From assembly GCF_023898315.1 (NCBI RefSeq), contig NC_064619.1, forward strand, positions 504,156,594 through 504,220,593: DNA of 64,000 nt, read 5' to 3'. This stretch comes from Schistocerca nitens. Its lineage: Eukaryota > Arthropoda > Insecta > Orthoptera > Acrididae. A program made the position numbers and the translations under genes. Positions 1-9,782 of this stretch are shown in pieces. The notes beneath the pieces were generated by a model. That model had not been told where the DNA came from, made no database searches, and saw nothing but the letters and a program-made list of their open reading frames with translations. Numbering within the stretch: the stretch's first letter is position 1; each line of letters starts with the position of its first letter.

Positions 1-312
1 GACTGGTGTGCACAGAGTCCTGACCTGAATCCTATAGAACCTCTTTGGGATGCTTTGGATGGCCGACTTCGTGCCAGGCCTCACCGACCGACATCGATAC
101 CTCTCCTTAGTGCAGCACTCCATTAAGAATGGGCTGCCATTCCCCAAGAAACCCTCCAGCACATGATTAAACGTATGCCTGCGAGAGTGGAAGCTATCAT
201 CAAGGCTAGGGATGGGCCAATACCGCACTGATTTCCAGCATTACCGATAGAGGGTGCCAAGAACTTGTAAGTCATTTTCAGCCAGGTGTCCGGATACACT
301 TGATCATCTAGT
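1..312 (+). mobile_element. Tc1-like transposase C-terminal fragment
   Basis: The frame from base 1 reads the end of a Tc1-type DDE transposase. It includes the motif QSPDLNPIEPLW that carries the last catalytic glutamate, and it ends with a TGA at 229-231. One in-frame TAA lies at 124-126, so the copy is dead. The rest of the element is off the left edge of the window. Downstream, around 280-310, a short sequence reading GTGTCCGGATACACTTGATC resembles a Tc1-style terminal repeat and probably marks the end. Family known: cut-and-paste transposase acting in the nucleus. Seen directly: only the last quarter of the protein. Confidence 0.8.
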
Positions 313-747
313 GTAGGTAGAAAAAGTACATGACATGATAAAAAAAGAAACAGGGGTCGATATAGAAGAAGGTGAGGTATAAACAGATTTTCCAAAGTCT
401 TTATTAGCAATTTCTCCAATGTGGTAGGTGCGGAAGGCGATGACATCACGATCGACGAAACTCTCCAGGCCACCGACTGCAGGAACACCAGATCCACCTC
501 TTACAATGGCTACTGTAAGCCATCCATTGCCATGCGTAAATGTATCGTTCACATCAATACTGAAATTGAGTCTGCAACCACGAAACATACAGGGTCCTTC
601 GAGAAGTTCACTGGCAGATATATTCTTCAACTTGTTAGTCTTCTTGTCAGCAGCAGAGGTTGTCATTTCAATGTTCTCGATAGTTTTGTAGACTGTTTGA
701 CGAGAACGTCGACGGTATCTTCTGTAAGGCATCGTGGCAGCGTTCAA
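304..747 (-). pseudogene. Capsid-like fossil of a CRESS-DNA virus
   Basis: This is a minus-strand reading frame of 147 codons. It begins about six residues before an arginine-rich start (MPYRRYRRRSRQ), the usual DNA-binding N-terminus of circovirus-like capsid proteins. It continues with a beta-rich stretch in which residues such as GPCMFRGCRLNFSI, WLTVAIVRGG and DVIAFRTYHIGE recall the jelly-roll strands of CRESS capsids. It is shorter than usual for the family (about 200-300 residues), and the last 40 residues look unrelated, so the copy is partial. An origin-type stem-loop lies about 130 bases upstream of the start, the arrangement expected for these viruses. The element (about 330-950) sits between a Tc1 fragment and an old LINE. 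It is a fossil of unknown age with no Rep gene visible. The match is from recognition, not a search. Confidence 0.5.
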
Positions 748-880
748 TGCAGTTGCCTGTGCAGCAGCAGCAGCGCGAATGAGCAGGCTGTGGCCTGTTC
801 GCTCGCTTTCATACGCGCAGAGCGCGTGACCTTGATTCGGACTTAGCCGATTTCACAGTGCCAGCCGCGCGTTATCCCGT

Positions 881-913
881 ACGGGCGCACTAGTCATACT
901 AGAGTGCGCCCGT
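881..913 (-). other. Origin-type stem-loop of the CRESS fossil
   Basis: There is a perfect 11-bp stem at 881-891 and 903-913 (ACGGGCGCACT and its complement) with an 11-base loop. On the minus strand the loop contains a nonanucleotide very like the circovirus/nanovirus nicking site. A further inverted pair, CCAGCCGC at 861-868 and GCGGCTGG at 934-941, flanks the hairpin symmetrically. In CRESS viruses this hairpin is where Rep nicks to start rolling-circle replication, and it sits beside the capsid promoter. Here it lies upstream of the capsid-like frame on the same strand. Hairpin and loop are seen directly; the viral origin is inferred. Confidence 0.5.
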
Positions 914-1004
914 CGGCTTAGAGCGTGGGCTCTGCGGCTGGCGCGCTGCCACGATTGCGTAAGCCAGCCTCGCGCGATGGGGTCAAAGGTCAAATTAAGA
1001 AATT

Positions 1005-1577
1005 TAAGATATTTGGGGGAATTAAGTTTAAATATTCCAGAATGGATGGACAACACGCCATCAGAATTCAAGACTTCACTGCCTTAAGTGGCAATAGAAT
1101 GGCTATTCACTTCGGAGCATAGAACGTATTACTCTGGCTATATACCGTCTGACTTTTGGAAGGACATCATCCACACAATTCCACAAATTGCAAGAGCCGA
1201 CTAGTGCGAGAATTATCTCACAGTCTGATTATCAGGCGATGCATCAAAGTTGCAGTAAAGAATAAAATACAGAAGAACAGAAAGGAAAATTAAGGATTTG
1301 TTAGATGAAGACCTTTTTGGCTTTAAGAAAGGTAAAGTCACCAGAGAGGCAAACTAACGTTGCAGTTAATAATGGAAGCAAGACTAAAGAAAAATCAGGA
1401 CACGTCCATTGGACTTGTCGGCCAGGAAAAAGCTTTCGACAACGGCAAATGGTGCAACATGTTCGAAATTTAGAGAAATGTAAGGGTAAGCTATAGGGAA
1501 AGATGGGTAATACGCAAATTGTAGAGGAACCAATACGGAACATCACGAGCGAAATAAAAAGGAGAATGAGCTCGGAT
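1005..1577 (+). pseudogene. Old RTE-like LINE reverse transcriptase, left part
   Basis: This is a degraded plus-strand reverse transcriptase. Readable pieces in changing frames include SGYIPSDFWKDIIHTIP near 1137-1185, ERKIKDLLDEDLFGFKK near 1278-1326 and GQEKAFDNGKW near 1420-1455. The last matches the catalytic block written as DLEKAFDNVNW in the younger copy that interrupts it. Several stops and frameshifts are present, so this is an old, dead insertion. It stops at the 12-bp duplicated target of the younger LINE and resumes at 2996. Confidence 0.75.
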
Positions 1578-1589
1578 TAAAAAGGGTGT

Positions 1590-2983
1590 TGTTGTTGTTG
1601 TTGTTGTGGTCTTCAGTCCTGAGACTGGTTTGATGCAGCTCTCCATGCTACTCTTTCCTGTGCAAGCTTCTTCATCTCCCAGTACCTACTGCAAACTACA
1701 TCCTTCTGAATCTGCTTAGTGTATTGATCTCTTGGTCTCCCTCTACGATTTTTACCCTCCACGCTACCCTCCAATGCTAAATTGGTGATCCCTTGATACC
1801 TCAAAACATGTCCTACCAACCGATCCCTTCTTCTAGTCAAGTTGTGCCACAAACTTCTCTTCTCCCCAATCCTATTCAATACCTCCTCATTAGTTACGTG
1901 ATCTACCCACCTTATCTTCAGCATTCTTCTGTAGCACCACATTTCGAAAGCTTCTATTCTCTTCTTGTCTAAACTGGTTATCGTCCATGTTTCACTTCCA
2001 TACATGGCTACACTCCATACAAATACTTTCAGAAACGGCTTCCGACACTTAAATCTATACTAGATGTTAACAAATTTCTGTTCTTCAGAAACGATTTCCT
2101 TGCCATTGCCGGTCTACATTTTATATCCTCTCTACTTCGACCATCATCAGTTATTTTACTCCCCAAATAGCAAAACTCCTTTACTACTTTAAGTGTCTCA
2201 TTTCCTAATCTAATCCCCTCAGCATCACCCGATTTAATTTGACTACATTCCATTATCCTCGTTTTGCTTTTGTTGATGTTCATCTTATATCCTCATTTCA
2301 AGACACTGTCCATTCCGTTCAACTGCTCTTCCAAGTCCTTTGCTGTCTCTGACAGAATTACAATGTCATCGGCGAACCACAAAGTTTTTATTTCTTCTCT
2401 ATGAATTTTAATACCTACTCCGAATTTTTCTTTTGTTTCCTTTACTGCTTGCTCAATATACAGATTGAATAACATCGGGGAGAGGCTACAACCCTGTCTC
2501 AATCCTTTCCCAACCACCGCTTCCCTTTCATGCCCCTCGACTCTTATAACTGCCATCTGGTTTCTGTACAAATTGTAAATAGCCTTTCGCTCCTTGTATT
2601 TTACCCCTGCCGCCTTCAGAATTTGAAGGAGGGTATTCCAGTTAACGTTGTCAAAAGCTTTCTCTAAGTCTACAAATGCTAGAAACGTAGGTTTGCCTTT
2701 TCTTAATCTTTCTTCTAAGATAAGTCGTAAGGTTAGTATTGCCTCACGTGTTCCAACATTTCTACGGAATCCAAACTGATCTTCCCCGAGGTCCGCTTCT
2801 ACCAGTTTTTCCATTCGTCTGTAAAGAATTCGTGTTAGTATTTTGCAGCTTTGACTTATTAAACTGATAGTTCGGTAATTTTCACATCTGTCAACACCTG
2901 CTTTCTTTGGGATTGGAATTATTATATTCTTCTTGAAGTCCATGGGTATTTCGCCTGTCTGATACATCTTGCTCAGCAGATGG
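1590..2983 (-). mobile_element. RTE-like LINE, 5'-truncated, nested, minus strand
   Basis: This is a young 5'-truncated non-LTR retrotransposon. On the minus strand it reads the reverse transcriptase (2967-2293: motifs PIPKKAGVDRCENYR, DQFGFRRN, FVDLEKAFDNVNW, GLRQGCSLSPMLFNLYIE, FADDIVIL), then the connecting region (2283-2029), then the C-terminal domain (2005-1613: WCYRRMLKIRWVDHVTNEEV, ending SNQSQD). One stop (plus 2290-2292) and one frameshift near 2035 break it. The 3' end is CAACAACAA, typical of this family. A 12-bp target duplication, TAAAAAGGGTGT, flanks it at 1578-1589 and 2984-2995, inside an older LINE. The clade is RTE or a close relative with an AP-type endonuclease, judged from the sibling copy at 5451-9140. 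Confidence 0.92.
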
Positions 2984-2995
2984 TAAAAAGGGTGT

Positions 2996-3598
2996 AAAAC
3001 AGTAATGCAATCTTCCTTCCCTACTGTTCAATCTATACATCGAAGAAGCAATGACGGAGTCTAATTGAAGTTCAATATGAAAGTATATCAATGATAAGTT
3101 TCGTTGATGACTTTTCTGTCATTTAAAGGATCTGTTTAATGGAATAGTGAAAAGTCTAAAAAGTCTAATGAATACGTGTTTTGGACTGAGAGTAAATTGA
3201 AGAGGTATCAGAGTAATTAGAACTAGTTGAAACGTGAACAGCAAGTAACTTAACATCAGGATAGGTAGTGACGAAGTAGATGAAGTTATGGAATTCTGCT
3301 GCCTAGGCAGCAAAATAACCTGTGACCAACGAAGCAAGGAGAACATAAAAAGCAGGCTAGTGCTGGAAAATGCGCATTACTGCCCAAGACGAGTCCAGTA
3401 GTATCAAACATTGGCCTAATTTACAGGAAGAAATTTCAGAGAATGTACGTTTAGGCCACAGCTCTGTGTGTTAGTGAAACAGGGATTGTAGGAAAGAAGA
3501 GGATCGAAGCATTTACGATATGGTGCTACTGAAGAATGTTGAAAATTCTGTGGGCTGATAAAGTAAGAAACGAGGAGGTTCTCCAGGAAACTGGTAAA
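2996..3598 (+). pseudogene. Old RTE-like LINE, right part
   Basis: This continues the old plus-strand LINE interrupted at 1577. The reading resumes with LPSLLFNLYIEEAMTES near 3013-3060. It then passes through the FADD region in decayed form (near 3100), a YLGSKIT-like segment (near 3300) and the C-terminal CYxRMLKI-like segment (near 3525-3560). It has many stops. It ends where the 5' leader of a Jockey-type LINE begins at about 3600. Confidence 0.7.
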
Positions 3599-4039
3599 GA
3601 AGCCCCCTGTGGGTCCTGGGGTTAGAATAAGACCTGCCCGTCGTAAGAGGTGACTAAAAGGAGTCTCCAACTTTTGGGTCAATCAGGTTTGGTACTCTTT
3701 CAGGGTGTGACCTACGTCTCTTTCAAAATCATCCGAAGTGTTAGCCACTTGGGGATGGATGCCTTACATGGTGCGCCATACAACCAGAGTGCGATTAGAC
3801 CTTCCGCTCATCGTATTGTCCTGAATCTGCACTTCCACCTAGAATCCAGTTATCTGAGCAAGGATGCCTTACAATGTACATCCTCTCCTTCCTAGCCTAT
3901 TACATTCTTTTGCCCTAAGACACTACTGGATTTCTCGGCATCCAACATTTAGCACGTTACCAAGCCCATTGTGGTGGGGCCGTCATGTACCCATTTGGTG
4001 ATAGCCCTCTGAACTCACAGAGATCGCACTGCTGATACC

Positions 4040-4252
4040 AGAGCTGCAAAATCCTCCAAGCAATGTAGCCATGCAGTCTGAGACTTCTTGCCACAGTTCG
4101 CGTGGCACCCATCGTCGGAGGTTCAAGTCTTCCCTCGGGCATAGGTGTGTGTGTTGTCCTTAGCGTAAGTTACTTTAAGTTGGATAAGTAGTATGTAAGT
4201 CTAGGGACCGATGACCTCAGCAATTTGGTCCCATAGGAACTTACAACCATTT
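4040..4252 (+). mobile_element. tRNA-derived SINE in the Jockey leader
   Basis: A B-box (GGTTCAAGTCT) sits near 4121, followed by CCTCGGGCATAGGTGTGTG and the tail GTCCTTAGCGTAAGTTACTT ... GGACCGATGACCTCAGCAAT ... TCCCATAGGAACTTAC. This tail resembles, but is not the same as, the tail of the SINEs at 7379, 8207, 57815 and 61221. The 5' tRNA-like part is poorly preserved. The limits are approximate; I did not find a clean target duplication. SINEs of this type are transcribed by RNA polymerase III and moved by LINE enzymes. Confidence 0.6.
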
Positions 4253-4744
4253 CTCAGTATTGTATTCCTCCTCCAAGCTCCCCATGCCAAGGAGTAGATG
4301 ACGATCTTCTTGGGGCATCAGGACTCCTGGCAATGACCATGATGCCAGGTGGCCTTTGCTGTGGATGGGTGGAGACCGTGGTGTGAGCCCCTGATCGGAG
4401 TAGGTAGCAACTGGGCAGACGACCTGCAATGAAGCGGATCAAGTCATCTTTTGCTGGGGACTGAATGGCCCCATCAGTCTCTTAGAAAGGGAAGGTTGGT
4501 TACATTGTTGATAGGTATGATCCTAAATCATTCCCCTCGCTAGCAACACCATGGGAGGAACATAGGGCTACTGAACACAGAGATCAATACTTGCCTTGAT
4601 ACTACCTGTACATGCAGAACTGATGAAAACTCCTTTATGTATATGAAGGTTCTGTTTTTTCTTCGGCATCTGGAGGAAACGTTTGGGGAAGTGGTGACAT
4701 TCCTGTTTCGGTCACTCCTTTTATAAGCCTCAACACAGTGAGGG

Positions 4745-5400
4745 AAATTATTTTTTATTGCGACCTCCTGTCGTCGTCCGACGATGAGCTATGCGCCAAT
4801 TTGGAACGAAGGGGCGTTCACTTCGTCCGGCGCGTCTACAGGGGTCTAATGACAATAGGGTGTATTCATCTTGGCCTTTGAGGGTGATTCGTTTCCTGAA
4901 AAGGTCAAGGTAATGGTATACCAATGTGGCATCAAACCTTACATTCCTCCTCCAATGTGGTGCTTTGAGTGCTGGAAATTGGGGCACGTGTTCTCCCAGT
5001 GTAATTTCAGAGCCTCCAGTAGAGACTGTAGACGTTCACGGCATCTGAATACTCCATGTGCGCCTCGTCACACATGTGTCAGCTGTGGAGAGCACCACTC
5101 CCTCCCTCCCCCCCCCCCCTGCTCGCTGGACACTGGACTGCCCAGTACGCCAAAAGGAGTGGAAAATTATGGAGTACAAGACCATGGACAGGCTGTCTTA
5201 TTGATCCCTGTTCTAATGCTATCTACCTACGCTGCCGCTACAATAGTGTTGCCACTACACCCCTCACCTGAGCTTTCTCCACTGCGCCCTCAGGGCTGCC
5301 CATCTACCACCACTCCACTGCAACAGCTGGGGCTCAATCAAAGAAAGAGTCTGCTGAGAAACAGGAACCTCCAGAGGCCCCTCCCCACCCCCAGACCACA
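4745..5400 (+). pseudogene. LINE ORF1 (gag-like, CCHC zinc knuckle)
   Basis: The frame reads RDLLSSSDDELCANLERRGV near 4761 and, from 4871, a second open stretch with VYQCGIKPYIPPPMWCFECW. The segment CFECWKLGHVFSQC is a C-x2-C-x4-H-x4-C zinc knuckle, and a second cysteine cluster (CVSCGEHH) follows. This is the order seen in ORF1 proteins of Jockey- and I-type LINEs, which bind the element's RNA. A frame change near 4870 separates the two parts, and the C-terminal part is proline-rich low-complexity sequence. It is broken and has no partner ORF2 here. Confidence 0.7.
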
Positions 5401-5765
5401 ACAACAACAACATAGCTATGATAGACTTTTGTTTTGATATGTTCTGATATATAACCTCCCCCCATTAACCACGGACCTGGGTGCTGGTGGGGAAGCTTGC
5501 GTGCCTCAACGATACAAATAGCCGTACCGTAGGTGCAACAACAACGGAGGGGTATCTGTTGGGATGCCAGACAAACGTATGGTTCCTGAAGAGGGGCAGC
5601 AGCCTTTTCAGTAGTTGCAGGGGCAACAGTCTGGATGATGCACTGATCTGGCCTTGTAACACTAACCAAAATAGCCTTGCTGTTCTGGTACTGCGAACGG
5701 CTGAAAGCAAGGGGAAACTACAACCGTAATTTTTCCGAGGGCATGCAGCTTTACTGTATGATTAA

Positions 5766-7043
5766 ATGATGATGGCGTCCTCTTGGGTAAAATATTCCGG
5801 AGGTAAAATAGTCCCCAATTCCGATCTCCGGGCGGGGACTACTCAGGAGGACGTTGTTATCAGGAGACAGAAAACTGGCGTTCTACGGATCGGAGCGTGG
5901 AATGTCAGATCCCTTAATCGAGCAGGTAGGTTAGAAAATTTAAAAAGGGAAATGGATAGGTTGAAGTTATATATAGTGGGAATTAGTGAAGTTCGGTGGC
6001 AGGAGGAACAAGACTTTTGGTCAGGTGAATACAGGGTTATAAATACAAAATCAAATAGGGGTAATGCAGGAGTAGGTTTGATAATGAATAAAAAAATAGG
6101 AGTACGGGTAAGCTACTACAAACAGCATAGCGAACGCATTATTGTGGCCAAGATAGACACGATGCCCACGCCTATTACAGTAGTACAAGTTTATATGCCA
6201 ACTAGCTCTGCAGATGACGAAGAAATTGATGAAATGTATGATGAGATAAAAGAAATTATTCAAGTAGTGAAGGGAGACGAATATTTAGTCATGGGTGACT
6301 GGAATTCAAGCGTAGGAAAAGGGAGAGAAGGAAACATAGTAGGTGAATAGGGATTGGGGGTAAGAAATGAAAGAGGAAGCCGTCTGGTAGAGCATAACTT
6401 AATGATAGCTAACACTTGGTTTAAGAATCATGAAAGAAGGTTGTATACATGGAAGAACCATGGTGATACTAAAAGGTATCAGATAGATTATATAATGGTA
6501 AGACAGAGATTTAGGAACCAGGTTTTAAATTGTAGGACATTTCCCGGGGCAGATGTGGACTCTGACCACAATCTATTGGTTATGAACTGTAGATTAAAAC
6601 TGAAGAAACTGCAAAAAGGTGGGAATTTAAGGAGGTGGGACCTGGATAAACTGAAAGAACCAGAGGTTTTACAGAGTTTCAGGGTGAGCATAAGGGAACA
6701 ATTGACAGGAATGGGGGAAAGAAATACAGTAGAAGAAGAATGGGTAACTTTGAGGGATGAAACAGTGAAGGCAGCAGAGGATCAAATAGGTAAAAAGACG
6801 AGGGCTGGTAGAAATCCTTGGGTAACAGAAGAAATATTGAATTTAATTGATGTAAGGAGAAAATATAAAAATGCAGTAAATGAAGCAGGCAAAAAGGAAT
6901 ACAAACGTCTCAAAAATGATATCGACAGGAAATGCAAAATGGCTAAGCAGAGATGGCTAGAGGACAAATGTAAGTATGTAGAGGATTATCTCACTAGGGG
7001 TAAGATAGATACTGCGCACAGGAAAATTAAAGAGACCTTTTGA
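5766..7043 (+). pseudogene. RTE-like endonuclease and linker
   Basis: The AP-type endonuclease starts with GAWNVRSLNRAGRLENLKRE near residue 42 and includes ISEVRWQEEQ (catalytic Glu), VMGDWNSSVGKG, YTWKNHG and DVDSDHNLLV, which carries the last Asp-His pair. The domain nicks the target DNA to prime reverse transcription. A TAG at 6348-6350 interrupts the same frame between VGE and GLG, and a TGA at 7041-7043 ends it; the frame carries on after both, with another stop near 7146. The start at 5766 follows a long leader, and a second methionine follows directly. Confidence 0.9.
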
Positions 7044-7378
7044 GAAACGAGAACCACTTGTATGAATATCAAGAGCTTTGATGGAAACCCAATTCTAAGC
7101 AAAGAAGGGAAAGCAGAAAGGTGTAAGGAGTATATAGAGGGTCTATAAAAGGGCGATGTACTTGAGGACAATATTATGGAAATGGAAGAGGATGTAGATG
7201 AAGAAGAAATGGGAGATATGATACTGCGTGAAGAGTTTGACAGAGCACTGAAAGACCTGAGTCGAAACAAGGCCTCGGGAGTAGACAACATTCCATTAGA
7301 ACTACTGACAGCCTTGGGAGAGCCAGTCCTGACAAAACACTACCATCTGGTGAGCAAGATGTATGAGACGGGCGAAAT

Positions 7379-7565
7379 TGGGTCTGAGCACTATGCGACT
7401 TAATTTCTGAGATCTTCAGTCGCCTAGAACTTAGAACTAATTAAACCTAACTAACCAAAGGACATCACACACATCCATGCCCGAGGCAGGATTCGAACCT
7501 GCTACCGTAGCGGACGCCCGGCTCGAAACTGTAGCGCCTAGAACCACACGGCCACTGCGGCCGGC
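7379..7565 (-). mobile_element. tRNA-headed SINE, type II tRNA-like head
   Basis: On the minus strand the head reads GCCGCAGTGGCCGTGTGGTT with A-box and, further on, a B-box (GGTTCGAATCCTGCC) and CTCGGGCATGGATGTG. The tail contains TTTGGTTAGTTAGGTTTAAT and GTGCTCAGACCC. The head has a long variable arm like Leu/Ser tRNAs. The flanks AGACGGGCGAAAT (7366-7378) and AGACAGGCGAAAT (7566-7578) are a 13-bp target duplication with one mismatch. Confidence 0.92.
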
Positions 7566-8206
7566 AGACAGGCGAAATACTTTCAGACTTCAAGATGAAT
7601 ATAATAATTCCAATCCCAAAGAAAACAGGTGTTGACAGATGTGAAAATTACCGATCTATCAGTTTAATAAGTCACAGCTGCAAAATACTAACGCGAATTC
7701 TTTACAGACGAATGGAAAAACTGATGGAAGCCGACCTCTGGGAAGATCAGTTTCGATTCCGTGGAAATGTTGGAACACGTGAGGCAATACTGACCCTACG
7801 ACTTACCTTAGAAGAAAGATTAAGGAACGGCAAACCTACGTTTCTAGCATTGTAGATTTAGAAAAAGCTTTTGACTATGTCGACTGGAATACTCTCTTTC
7901 AAATTCTGAAGGTGGCAGGGGTAAAATACAGGGAGCGAAAGGCTATTTACAATTTGTACAGAAACCAGAAGGCAGTTATAAGAGTCGAGGGACATGAAAC
8001 AGAAGCAGTTGTTGGGAAGGGAGTGAGACAGGTTTGTAGCCTCTCCCAGATGCTATTCAATCTGTATATTGAGGAAGCAGTAAAGGAAACAAAAGAAAAG
8101 TTCGGAGTAGGTATTAAAATCCTTGGAGAAGAAATAAAATCTTTGAGGTTCGCCGATGACATTGTAATTCTGTCAGAGACAGCAAAGGACTTGGAAGAGC
8201 AGTTGA

Positions 8207-8416
8207 GTCCGCAGCTCGTGGTCGTGCGGTAGCGTTCTCGCTTCCCACGCCCGGGTTCCCGGGTACGATTCCCGGCTGGGTCAGGGATTTTCTCTGCCTC
8301 GTGATGACTGGGTGTTGTGTGCTGTCCTTAGGTTAGTTAGGTTTAAGTAGTTCTAAGTTATGGGGGACTGATGACCATAGATGTTAAGTCCCATAGTGCT
8401 CAGAGCCATTTGACCC
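8207..8416 (+). mobile_element. tRNA-headed SINE, Gly-like head
   Basis: The head starts GTCCGCAGCTCGTGGTCGTG, has a TTCCCAC anticodon-type loop (Gly-CCC-like) and a B-box near GGGTACGATTCCCGG. It runs into GTCAGGGATTTTCTCTGCC and then the tail GTCCTTAGGTTAGTTAGGTT ... GTGCTCAGAGCCATTTG. The tail is shared with SINEs that carry a different tRNA head. A perfect 12-bp target duplication, AAGAGCAGTTGA, is at 8195-8206 and 8417-8428. Confidence 0.93.
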
Positions 8417-8806
8417 AAGAGCAGTTGAACGGAATGGACAGTGTCTTGAAAGGAGGGTATAAGATGAACATCAACAAAAGCAAAAACAAGGATAATGTAA
8501 TGTGGTCGCATTAAGTCGGGTGATGCTGAGGAAATTAGATTAGGAAATGAGACACTTAAACCAGTAAAGGAGTTTTGCTATTTGGGGAGCAAAAAACTGA
8601 TGATGGTCGAAGTAAAGACGATATAAAATGTAGACTGGCAATGGCAAGGAAAGCGTTTCTGAAGAAGAGGAATTTGTTAACATCGAGTATAGATTTAAGT
8701 TTCAGGAAGTCGTTTCTGAAAGCATTTCTATGGATTGTAGCCATGTATTGGAAGTGAAGCATGGACGGTAAATAGTTTAGACAAGAAGAGAATAGAAGCT
8801 TTCGAA

Positions 8807-9131
8807 ATGTGGCGCTACAGAAGAATGCTGAAGATTAGATGGGTAGATCACGTAACTAATGATGCGGTATTGAATAGAATTGTGGAGGAGTTTGTGGCAC
8901 AAATTGACCAGAAGAAGGGATCGGTTGGTAGAACATGTTCTGAGGCATCAAGGGATCACCAATTTAGTACTGGAGTGCAGCGTGGAGGGTAAAAATCGTA
9001 GATGGAGATCAAGAGATGAATACACTAAGCAGATTCAGAAAGATGTAGGCTGCAGTAAGTACTGGGAGATGAAGTATCTTGCACAGGATAGAGTAGCATT
9101 GAGAGCTGCATCATACCAGTCTCAGGACTGA
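8807..9131 (+). pseudogene. RTE-like LINE C-terminal domain
   Basis: The C-terminal part is readable in two frames: MWRYRRMLKIRWVDHVTND from 8807, then a shift near 8885 into LWHKLTRRRDRLVEHVLRHQ and QIQKDVGCSKYWEMKYLAQD, ending SYQSQD with TGA at 9129. It matches the same domain in the copies at 1613-2005, 40273-40620 and 51412-51663. Its function is not established; in the family it follows the reverse transcriptase and may bind RNA. Confidence 0.88.
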
Positions 9132-9140
9132 AGACCACAA

Positions 9141-9486
9141 CAACCACTCGTTTATCCACCAATGTCCGTTTCATTTTACTGTCCCTGTTCTTGATTTCAA
9201 ACTGAATAGTCCACGCTTCGAATGGCGTAGCAACGATCCATATATTACACTGTTTCTACCTTGCGTCTCACTACACATGTTCTGTGGACCATAGCGTTGG
9301 TTCCATCATTAACTCGCCACTTTCATTATTCACTACAACTTCATCAAAATTTGGGAAGGTTTTCCTCTCGCCCTTCCACTGTCTCCCTTGAGCTGTATAA
9401 AAAAATTTTTCTTATATTCCGCCAATAGTTGAATTAGATCCCAAACAAGAAAGTTAACATTTAAGCTTTTTAACATGACTTCGCCT
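9141..9486. other. No gene recognised
   Basis: This is unique-looking sequence between the RTE-like LINE and a pyrimidine-rich tract. I see no coding pattern, terminal repeat or tRNA-like box in it. Confidence 0.5.
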
Positions 9487-9780
9487 ACCTATGTGTTTGG
9501 CACATATATTGCAAACATCTCCTCCCCACCCACTCTTGGCCATTCTCATCCTCTCTACCCTCTCACAGTCTCCTCTTGCCCTTCTGACCATCTCCCCCTT
9601 ACCCAATTTCTCTGTCATACCATTCTTCATCCTCTGTCTGTCTCTGCCTCATTCCCCACTTAGCTCATCTACTCCTCCCTCCTTCTCTGCCTATTTCCAT
9701 CTAGCGCATCTCTGCCCATCTTCTCCATCCACTCTCTCTCTCTCTCTCTCTCAGTCCATTTCCTCCAGCCCTATTCTCTC
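9487..9780 (+). repeat. Polypyrimidine tract
   Basis: The plus strand is almost all C and T, with recurrent short words such as CCATTCTCATCCTC and CTCCTCCCTCCTTCTC and a (CT)n run at about 9731-9753. Similar tracts occur at 16860-17080, 17526-17690 and 22790-22980, always with the pyrimidine-rich strand on top. They look like decayed copies of one simple repeat. Confidence 0.7.
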
Positions 9781-9782
9781 TA

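Larger units (their letters stand above)
3599..5410 (+). mobile_element. Jockey-type LINE, 5' leader and ORF1 only
   Basis: The segment opens with CCCCTGTGGGTCCTGGGGTT near 3605 and a GTCGTAAGAGGTGACTAAAAG block, which I associate with the 5' untranslated leader of grasshopper Jockey-type LINEs. The leader runs to about 4600 and contains a SINE. ORF1 remains occupy about 4620-5400. No ORF2 follows: the element is cut off near 5410, just before the 5' end of the RTE-like LINE at 5451. LINEs are usually truncated at the 5' end, so a copy with 5' but no 3' half points to a later deletion or insertion. Confidence 0.6.
7176..8830 (+). pseudogene. RTE-like reverse transcriptase, split by two SINEs
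   Basis: The reverse transcriptase is readable in blocks: DRALKDLSRNKASGVDNIP (7230-7290), IIIPIPKKTGVDRCENYR (7600-7653), VDLEKAFDYVDW after a frame change near 7852, and VGKGVRQVCSLSQMLFNLYI (8014-8070), where the usual G-C-S-L-S-P has changed to V-C-S-L-S-Q. RFADDIVILSE with the catalytic Asp pair is at about 8148-8180. SINEs at 7379-7565 and 8207-8416 split it. After the second SINE the frame resumes as NGMDSVLKGGYKMNINKSK. Confidence 0.9.
5451..9140 (+). mobile_element. Near full-length RTE-like LINE with two SINE insertions
   Basis: The leader runs from about 5451 to 5765, followed by one long ORF coding for an AP-type endonuclease and a reverse transcriptase. The element ends GACTGAAGACCACAACAACC near 9140, matching the tail of the copies at 1590-2983, 38193-40645 and 50794-51677. 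It is the only copy in the window that keeps the 5' leader and endonuclease. Two SINEs (7379-7565 and 8207-8416) landed in it later, each with its own target duplication, so it is older than both. Several stops and frameshifts make it inactive. I did not find its own target duplication. Confidence 0.9.

Noticed and set aside
913-1200. Search for a Rep gene next to the CRESS-like origin
   Set aside because: The plus frame 925-1122 has none of the rolling-circle or helicase motifs, and LINE sequence starts at about 1005.
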